Shown here: positions 39,060-43,969 of the stretch, in pieces
Numbering within the stretch: the stretch's first letter is position 1
How the letters are laid out: every line of letters starts with the position of its first letter
Origin: Allomuricauda sp. CP2A
Lineage (GTDB): Bacteria > Bacteroidota > Bacteroidia > Flavobacteriales > Flavobacteriaceae
Assembly: GCF_001683915.1 (NCBI RefSeq)
Contig: NZ_LXTT01000168.1
Location: 1 to 43,969, forward strand
Direction: 5' to 3'
DNA: 43,969 bases
Position numbers and translations under genes: made by a program
The notes under the pieces: generated by a model
Seen by the model: the letters and a program-made list of their open reading frames with translations, nothing else
Databases searched by the model: none
Told to the model about the DNA's origin: nothing

Positions 39060-39473
39060 ATGGAAGTCATTTCCCTTTTACTGTCCGTAGTTTTTATTTT
39101 CCTGGCCGGACTTCATTTCTATTGGGCTATTTTTGGGATCAAGGAACCAGAAGCGGTATTGCCCACCAAAACGGACAGTTCCAAAGTAAAATCCCCAGGA
39201 AAACTAATGGCGGTTTTGGTGGGCATCATACTCCTATTTTTTGGCTTTGTCTTCATCAACAAGGTTCTTATTTATGTGGACAGGCCTTGGCTAAGCTATG
39301 TCCCACTGGTCATTGGAATCATTTTTATTTTACGGGCTTTTGGGGATTTTAAATACATCGGTTTTTTCAAAACTGCGAAGAACAGCAAATTTTCGGCTTT
39401 GGACACGCGTTATTACTCACCGCTCTGTCTTCTATTAGGGACACTTATCTTTATTTTGGAGTTTTTGGGATAG
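39060..39473 (+). CDS. Small integral membrane protein, DUF3995-like
   Basis: 137 aa from the ATG at 39060, with four hydrophobic helices: about 3-21, 48-66, 78-94 and 120-136. The first helix contains LAGLHFYWAIFG, followed by EAVLPTK, the pattern I associate with DUF3995. Function unknown. Probably co-transcribed with lysA, whose stop lies one base upstream; the frame is open 11 codons further, but that would read through the lysA end. Confidence 0.7.
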   Translation: MEVISLLLSVVFIFLAGLHFYWAIFGIKEPEAVLPTKTDSSKVKSPGKLMAVLVGIILLFFGFVFINKVLIYVDRPWLSYVPLVIGIIFILRAFGDFKYIGFFKTAKNSKFSALDTRYYSPLCLLLGTLIFILEFLG

Positions 39474-39497
39474 ATACTTTTCTGGCACAATTTTCGT

Positions 39498-39505
39498 TAT
39501 TTTTG
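39498..39505 (+). promoter_or_regulatory. -7 promoter box (TATTTTTG) before the thioredoxin gene
   Basis: Perfect TAnnTTTG match 38 bp before the ATG at 39543; no -33 TTG at the usual spacing. Confidence 0.5.
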
Positions 39506-39542
39506 TATTGATGGGACGACCAATGTCCTAAAAATAGGAACT

Positions 39543-40058
39543 ATGCGCGCAATTTTTACCCAAATCAGTTTATTTTTTCTACTGCTCGTAGGATTTCAAT
39601 CCCAAGCCCAAGACATTAATTGGATTTCTTGGGAAGAAGCGGTGGAACTGGCACAAACCGATGCACAGCCCAAGAAAATGTTCATTGATGTTTACACCGA
39701 CTGGTGCGGGTGGTGCAAGAAAATGGATAAGGATACGTTTCAACATCCTGAGGTTTCCAAATACATGCAGGATAATTTCTACATGGTAAAGTTGGATGCA
39801 GAAGGCAAAGACCCTATTGAATATCAAGGAAAGACCTTCAAGTTTGTGCCTTCCGGAAGAAGGGGCTACCATGAATTGGCCGCTGCCCTTTTGCAAGGTA
39901 AAATGAGTTATCCTACCGTAGTTTTCTTGGATGAGCAACTCAACATGCTCTCCCCTGTCCCCGGCTACCAAAAAGTGGAACCATTTCTACAGATTGCCCG
40001 TTATTTTGGCGACAACATTTACAAAGACAAGGACTGGCAGACGTATGCTGGGAAGTAA
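39543..40058 (+). CDS. Secreted thioredoxin-family protein (CGWC)
   Basis: 171 aa. Signal peptide about 1-22 (ends SQAQ). Thioredoxin fold with the active site DWCGWCKKMD (about 56-65) and the cis-proline in MSYPTVVFLDE (about 122-132). The order FIDVYTDWCGWCKKM with a following DTFQHPEV helix is that of the DUF255/thioredoxin_7 group. It likely handles thiol-disulphide exchange in the periplasm, for example as a reductant. Convergent with the lipoprotein gene at 40068, 9 bp away. Cytochrome maturation genes are not adjacent. Confidence 0.92.
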   Translation: MRAIFTQISLFFLLLVGFQSQAQDINWISWEEAVELAQTDAQPKKMFIDVYTDWCGWCKKMDKDTFQHPEVSKYMQDNFYMVKLDAEGKDPIEYQGKTFKFVPSGRRGYHELAAALLQGKMSYPTVVFLDEQLNMLSPVPGYQKVEPFLQIARYFGDNIYKDKDWQTYAGK

Positions 40059-40067
40059 TTCTTGACT

Positions 40068-41627
40068 TTATTGCAAAAAATTAGGGAAAGAAAAAATGTA
40101 TTGATCGCCTTTCTGATTAGAATAATATCCTGGACCGAACATCATATTTTCAAAAACCACTTCCTCCTCGTAAAGGTGCAGAGAACAATATAAGGTGTTT
40201 ATGCTCGAGTCCGAATTTGAAAGATTGGCCGTTTCGGTCAAATTCATATACTTCAAAATCTCTTGAGGATGCTCAATTTCCAATCCCGCCAGGCTAATTT
40301 CATTGTTGAACTTTTGATATACATTCCAACGAAAATTAGTATAGTTCCCTGAACCATTATCCACATAACCTGTATATGTCAATTCAGAAAACGTGTACTC
40401 AGCATCTCCTGTAAAAGTCAAAAAGCCAGTATTCTCTGTTAGATTCATTAAGGGTAATTCTATTGACACATCATCTGCATATATACGCTTATTGGCCCGT
40501 ACCCTAGCGTTATTTATCATTGGGGCATTGAATTCCGCCCAGTAAATTTCAAAATCATCGAATAGAGGTGTCCTGATAGTAGAACTTTGCGTAAGTGGTG
40601 AAAGTCGGAAATCATCATAATTGACCACATGAAACCTTATATTTTCAACTGCCTCATAATTTTCATAGGCTCTTACGCTATAATATGTTAGCTCATCTAT
40701 GTTTTCTACGGAAACTTCTTTAAAACTTTCAATAGGCAAGAAGTCCTCGGTGCTATAATTAGCATTCAAAAAGTCTTCCAATCCAAGTTTCATGTATTTG
40801 TTTTCAAATGTTGGATTTGCTAAAAGGACGGAGAACAAGTAAAAATCCTCCGTGCTATTTTGTTCATATAAAAAATTATGTAGCCCATCGGATACGGAAG
40901 TAAATATTAAGTTCCCATTTGGTGCTATTAATACACCACTAGGGCTAGAAATCAAACCTGTTCCAGTTGGGGTGGTTAGCTGGATTTCTGTTTGGGTATT
41001 TCCATAAGTGGACCTACCCAACCAAAACTCTTCAATATAATCATCACCACCCAAATTTTCAGTTCCAGGTACAACATCAAAATACGAAGTGATATAGGTT
41101 CTATTATCAAAAGAGTTTAACTGATATGATGTAACCACCAAATTTTGACGGTGGAAATCATCGTCTGCATAAAATGAAATTGGCGTTCCTTCATTAGTTT
41201 GGTAATCCACTAGATTACCGTCCAATGTATGTATGGCTACAAAATCGCTATGCCCAAAAACCCTGTTTAGTTTACACAGCAATCGCTTTAAAGTAAAAGA
41301 TTGTGCGAGTTCAGACTTGTTACCCTCTTGGTCAATAGAAACAACCTTTAGAGTGTTTGCTCCCAAGGGATAGTCAAACGGATCTATGATGAAGGAGATG
41401 CTTTTGTTATTGGATTTCGATACTTCAATATCATTAACATATAGCGTAGATGATACATTTGTTTCACTCTGAATTAATATATCCACTTTAGTTGAAACCT
41501 CAATAGTATAGGGTATGCCCTCAAATTCAATCTTTACTTTATCCGACGATACTGGATCCGAATCTTCACTGGAACTACAGGAAATCAACAAATAAAATGC
41601 AACCATCAAAATTGAAAAGTATCTCAT
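40068..41627 (-). CDS. AT-rich lipoprotein of unknown function
   Basis: 519 aa. Lipoprotein signal about 1-17 ending LISC, then a serine/acid linker (SSSEDSDP). A beta-rich, Ig-like segment (about 28-110; SSTLYVNDIEVSKSNNKSISF, TLKVVSIDQEGNKSE) precedes a long part that looks made of repeated beta strands and several FDNRTYITSYFDV-type stretches. No enzyme motif seen. The C-terminus does not carry a recognisable type IX signal. Clearly more AT-rich than guaB and the thioredoxin gene beside it, suggesting recent acquisition or fast evolution. Possibly an outer-membrane or surface lipoprotein. Confidence 0.75.
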   Translation of the reverse strand: MRYFSILMVAFYLLISCSSSEDSDPVSSDKVKIEFEGIPYTIEVSTKVDILIQSETNVSSTLYVNDIEVSKSNNKSISFIIDPFDYPLGANTLKVVSIDQEGNKSELAQSFTLKRLLCKLNRVFGHSDFVAIHTLDGNLVDYQTNEGTPISFYADDDFHRQNLVVTSYQLNSFDNRTYITSYFDVVPGTENLGGDDYIEEFWLGRSTYGNTQTEIQLTTPTGTGLISSPSGVLIAPNGNLIFTSVSDGLHNFLYEQNSTEDFYLFSVLLANPTFENKYMKLGLEDFLNANYSTEDFLPIESFKEVSVENIDELTYYSVRAYENYEAVENIRFHVVNYDDFRLSPLTQSSTIRTPLFDDFEIYWAEFNAPMINNARVRANKRIYADDVSIELPLMNLTENTGFLTFTGDAEYTFSELTYTGYVDNGSGNYTNFRWNVYQKFNNEISLAGLEIEHPQEILKYMNLTETANLSNSDSSINTLYCSLHLYEEEVVFENMMFGPGYYSNQKGDQYIFSFPNFLQ

Positions 41628-41728
41628 AATAAGCCATAATTTGGAAGCACAAGGATACCCCTAACCCTCCAAATACAAAAGTGGTTTTAGATAAAAGGTA
41701 AGTTTATTCTTTCAAATGAAATTGATGG

Positions 41729-43201
41729 CTACCTACTATAATTGGGGCTTTCCTTGGTGATGGTCACATCATGCGGGTGGCTTTCATGGATTCCGCTGGA
41801 GGTAATCTTTACAAAACGGCCATTTTCCTTTAAGGCTGCAATATCCTTGGCACCACAATAGCCCATTCCGGCCCGGAGCCCTCCAATAAATTGGTGCATA
41901 CTTTCGTAAAGGTCGCCCTTATACGGTACACGGCCCACAATGCCTTCGGGCACCAATTTTTTGATATCATCCTCAACATCTTGGAAATAACGGTCCTTAC
42001 TGCCTTGCTTCATGGCCTCCACAGACCCCATCCCTCGATAGGATTTGAATTTTCGGCCTTCATAAATGATGGTCTCTCCGGGCGATTCCTTGGTTCCGGC
42101 CAACAACGAACCCAGCATTACCGTATCGGCACCTGCCGCAATGGCCTTGGGAATGTCCCCAGTATAGCGGATTCCACCATCAGCAATTACAGGCACACCA
42201 CTTCCTTTAATGGCTGCTGCCACTTCCAAAACGGCTGAGAACTGAGGAAAACCAACCCCGGCCACCACACGGGTGGTACAGATGGAACCTGGACCAATGC
42301 CCACTTTAACGGCATCAGCACCGGCTTCCACTAAATATTTGGCGGCTTCGGCTGTGGCAATGTTCCCCACGACCACATCGAGCTCTGGGTAGTTCTTTTT
42401 GACTTCCTTTAAAATGCTGATCACACCTTTGGTGTGTCCGTGGGCCGTATCGATGATAATGGCATCTACCCCGGCATTGACCAAGGCACCTGCCCTTTCC
42501 ACGGCATCAGCAGTTACACCAACAGCCGCAGCTACCCGCAAACGACCATACTGATCTTTGTTGGCAATGGGCTTCTGGGTCAATTTTGTAATGTCCCTAA
42601 ACGTAATCAGTCCAATGAGTTCATCATTTTCGTTTATAACGGGAAGCTTTTCAATCTTGTTTTCCTGAAGAATTACCTCAGCTTGTTGCAAGGAAGTACC
42701 TTCTGCCACTGTGACCAAATTTTTAGAGGTCATAACCTCAGCGATGGGCCGATTATCATTTTTCTCGAAACGAAGGTCACGGTTGGTAACGATTCCCAAC
42801 AGTTTATTGTCCGCATCCACAATGGGGATTCCACCAATGCTGTGCTCTCTCATATTGGCCTTGGCATCGCGCACCACCGAATTCAAGGGAAGGGTCACGG
42901 GATCCATGATCATACCACTTTCGGCCCGTTTTACCTTTCGCACCTTCATGGCCTGTTGTTCCACAGTCATGTTTTTGTGCAGCACCCCAATCCCTCCTTC
43001 ACGGGCCATGGCGATGGCCATACGGGATTCGGTAACGGTGTCCATGGCTGCAGAAACGATGGGCACATTTATGGTAATGTTCCTTGTAAATTTGGATTGA
43101 ATATTGACTTCTCTCGGGAGTACTTCGGAATATGCAGGCACAAGCAGGACATCGTCATAAGTAAGTCCTTCGCCAACAATTTTATTTAGGTGGGCTTCCA
43201 T
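41729..43201 (-). CDS. guaB: Inosine-5'-monophosphate dehydrogenase
   Basis: 490 aa. Catalyses IMP to XMP with NAD+, the rate-limiting step to GMP. TIM barrel interrupted by two CBS domains (about 95-205, e.g. [29 protein letters not shown] and [23 protein letters not shown]). The catalytic loop GPGSICTTR bears the active cysteine; the flap region RYFQDVE and late [11 protein letters not shown] are also normal. The start is the ATG complement at 43199-43201. Confidence 0.97.
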   Translation of the reverse strand: MEAHLNKIVGEGLTYDDVLLVPAYSEVLPREVNIQSKFTRNITINVPIVSAAMDTVTESRMAIAMAREGGIGVLHKNMTVEQQAMKVRKVKRAESGMIMDPVTLPLNSVVRDAKANMREHSIGGIPIVDADNKLLGIVTNRDLRFEKNDNRPIAEVMTSKNLVTVAEGTSLQQAEVILQENKIEKLPVINENDELIGLITFRDITKLTQKPIANKDQYGRLRVAAAVGVTADAVERAGALVNAGVDAIIIDTAHGHTKGVISILKEVKKNYPELDVVVGNIATAEAAKYLVEAGADAVKVGIGPGSICTTRVVAGVGFPQFSAVLEVAAAIKGSGVPVIADGGIRYTGDIPKAIAAGADTVMLGSLLAGTKESPGETIIYEGRKFKSYRGMGSVEAMKQGSKDRYFQDVEDDIKKLVPEGIVGRVPYKGDLYESMHQFIGGLRAGMGYCGAKDIAALKENGRFVKITSSGIHESHPHDVTITKESPNYSR

Positions 43202-43224
43202 TGCAATTACGGATTAATTGCGTG

Positions 43225-43232
43225 CAAATATA
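43225..43232 (-). promoter_or_regulatory. -7 promoter box (TATATTTG) before guaB
   Basis: Perfect TAnnTTTG on the minus strand, 23 bp before the guaB ATG; no -33 TTG at the normal distance. Confidence 0.55.
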
Positions 43233-43321
43233 CCACTATTTTAATTGATTTCTATTCCTTCCTTTCTTTCGTTTGAAACAGAATCGTATTATTTTTATTT
43301 AGACTCATTATAAATAATTAA

Positions 43322-43329
43322 TATCTTTG
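43322..43329 (+). promoter_or_regulatory. -7 promoter box (TATCTTTG) before DUF6686-like gene
   Basis: Perfect TAnnTTTG match 17 bp before the ATG at 43347. It overlaps an in-frame GTG at 43329, so that GTG cannot be the start if this promoter is used. Confidence 0.6.
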
Positions 43330-43346
43330 TGCCAAACCCAATCATT

Positions 43347-43697
43347 ATGTGCAAATCTCTACATATTTTGAGCCAATCCAAGAACGGCCTATTGACCTTT
43401 TGTGACAAGACAAAACTCTTTCAGTTGATTTTCAATAATTTATGCTTTGAATTGTATGAATGGGAGCTGGAAGCTTTCAAGGAGTATGTTGATGAATTGG
43501 ATATCCCCTACTGGGAAAATCAGTTGAAACATTGGACACAAAACCGAAAAATTCCCATTTCAGTTGGAAAAAAACACTTCATTATTTTGGTGAGCAAGGA
43601 GGAGGTCCACGAAATACTGCACCTGTTATCCTTCAAAAAACCTCATATAAAATTTTTGGAATATCAGGATATCGACTATAGGTTTATAGAAAACTGA
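43347..43697 (+). CDS. DUF6686-like small protein
   Basis: 116 aa from the ATG at 43347 (MCKSLHILSQSKNG); an in-frame GTG six codons upstream is excluded by the promoter box there. Opening Cys, then LLTFCDKTKLFQLIFNNLCFELYEWELEAFKEYV, and a beta-rich second half (RKIPISVGKKHFIILVSKEEVHEILHLL). The pattern resembles the Bacteroidota family DUF6686, cytoplasmic and uncharacterised. Divergent from guaB. The family name is from memory and should be checked. Confidence 0.65.
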   Translation: MCKSLHILSQSKNGLLTFCDKTKLFQLIFNNLCFELYEWELEAFKEYVDELDIPYWENQLKHWTQNRKIPISVGKKHFIILVSKEEVHEILHLLSFKKPHIKFLEYQDIDYRFIEN

Positions 43698-43704
43698 GCC
43701 TATT

Positions 43705-43896
43705 CTACTTTCTAACTAGCTTCAGACATTGCCATAAAACCAATGCGGCAGGACCGGTAAGGGTGAGCGTCATTAAAATTCCGGAAAAGATGACGACATA
43801 CTTGGGCCATAAAATGCCCTTCCACATTAAATAAATACCGCCGAACGTCAAGATAACGGATAGGAAAGACTCAATCCAAATAATAAGAAGGCTAGA
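43705..43896 (-). pseudogene. Possible remnant or partial small membrane protein
   Basis: On the minus strand 63 codons are open before a TAG. They read like two hydrophobic helices: IIWIESFLSVILTFGGIYLMW, then YVVIFSGILMTLTLTGPAALVLWQ, ending CLKLVRK. There is an in-frame stop (43897-43899) just upstream and no ATG before the first helix; the only ATGs would drop it. This suggests a gene broken at its N-terminus or a non-AUG start. Low confidence. Confidence 0.3.
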
Positions 43897-43969
43897 CTAT
43901 TGACTGCCCACCGAGCATGAATTTATATCATTTTCAAATCCGAAACCGGATTTCATCAGACCTCTGGAC

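Noticed and set aside
42434..43189. 251-aa plus-strand open frame inside guaB
   Set aside because: Shadow of guaB with His/Gly-rich composition and no family features.

Overview
The window is about 44 kb of chromosome from a member of the Bacteroidota, most probably a marine Flavobacteriaceae. The genus is not certain; Muricauda/Allomuricauda-like is my guess. The evidence is a secreted protein with a gliding-motility/type B type IX secretion C-terminal domain, repeated TAnnTTTG promoter elements (the -7 box of Bacteroidota sigma factor), few Shine-Dalgarno sites, frequent TTG/GTG starts, and Bacteroidota-specific small families (DUF5606, DUF6686-like). No rRNA, tRNA, CRISPR array, phage or complete insertion sequence was seen. 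Almost every base is in a gene, and no gap exceeds about 280 bases.

Layout. 0.1-4.1 kb: lipoprotein MsrA; an ECF sigma factor / membrane anti-sigma-like / exported coiled-coil protein operon on the minus strand; an OsmC/Ohr peroxiredoxin. 4.3-11.2 kb: MeaB GTPase, then a lipid-linked sugar module (Dpm1/GtrB-like glycosyltransferase, YbhN-type membrane protein, and convergent to them a small acidic protein, a PAP2 phosphatase and an ArnT/PMT-type glycosyltransferase), then a MATE exporter. 11.4-12.7 kb: two AT-rich secreted proteins of unknown role. 12.8-18.5 kb: MazG, an SGNH hydrolase plus GH20 hexosaminidase pair, DUF5606, peptide deformylase, RuvX, DapD. 18.5-22.9 kb: envelope glycan genes (GT9, a membrane-anchored methyltransferase, three family 2-like glycosyltransferases). 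22.9-25.9 kb: threonylcarbamoyl-AMP synthase, CCA-adding enzyme and heme A synthase in an overlapping operon. 26-28.7 kb: a pRiA4b ORF-3-like protein, a nucleoid-associated protein and, tail to tail with it, an unrecognised protein with kinase-like motifs. 28.9-34.5 kb: an ABC-2 transporter, a type IX-secreted protein and UvrB. 34.6-43.9 kb: Hsp20, TerB-like protein, SucC, a Lon-substrate-binding-domain protein, LysA, a DUF3995-like protein, a secreted thioredoxin, an AT-rich lipoprotein, GuaB, a DUF6686-like protein and a possible gene remnant at the right edge.

How the genes work together. Much of the window is core housekeeping (nucleotides, lysine/diaminopimelate, tRNA, DNA repair, TCA cycle, translation) interleaved with envelope building and envelope stress. 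The most interesting signals are: (1) a near-consensus sigma-54 promoter with two matched TGTC-N5-GACA palindromes exactly 32 bp apart in front of hsp20; (2) a conserved-looking unknown protein (27613-28689) carrying K/E/D-N5/DFD residues in the order of the protein-kinase/aminoglycoside-phosphotransferase fold; (3) the ECF sigma operon with its unusual proline/methionine-rich coiled-coil exported protein; (4) the split lipid-linked sugar module; (5) a family of paired inverted hairpin repeats (9.7 kb and 16.4 kb) with compensatory base changes; (6) two short tandem repeats located just before genes.
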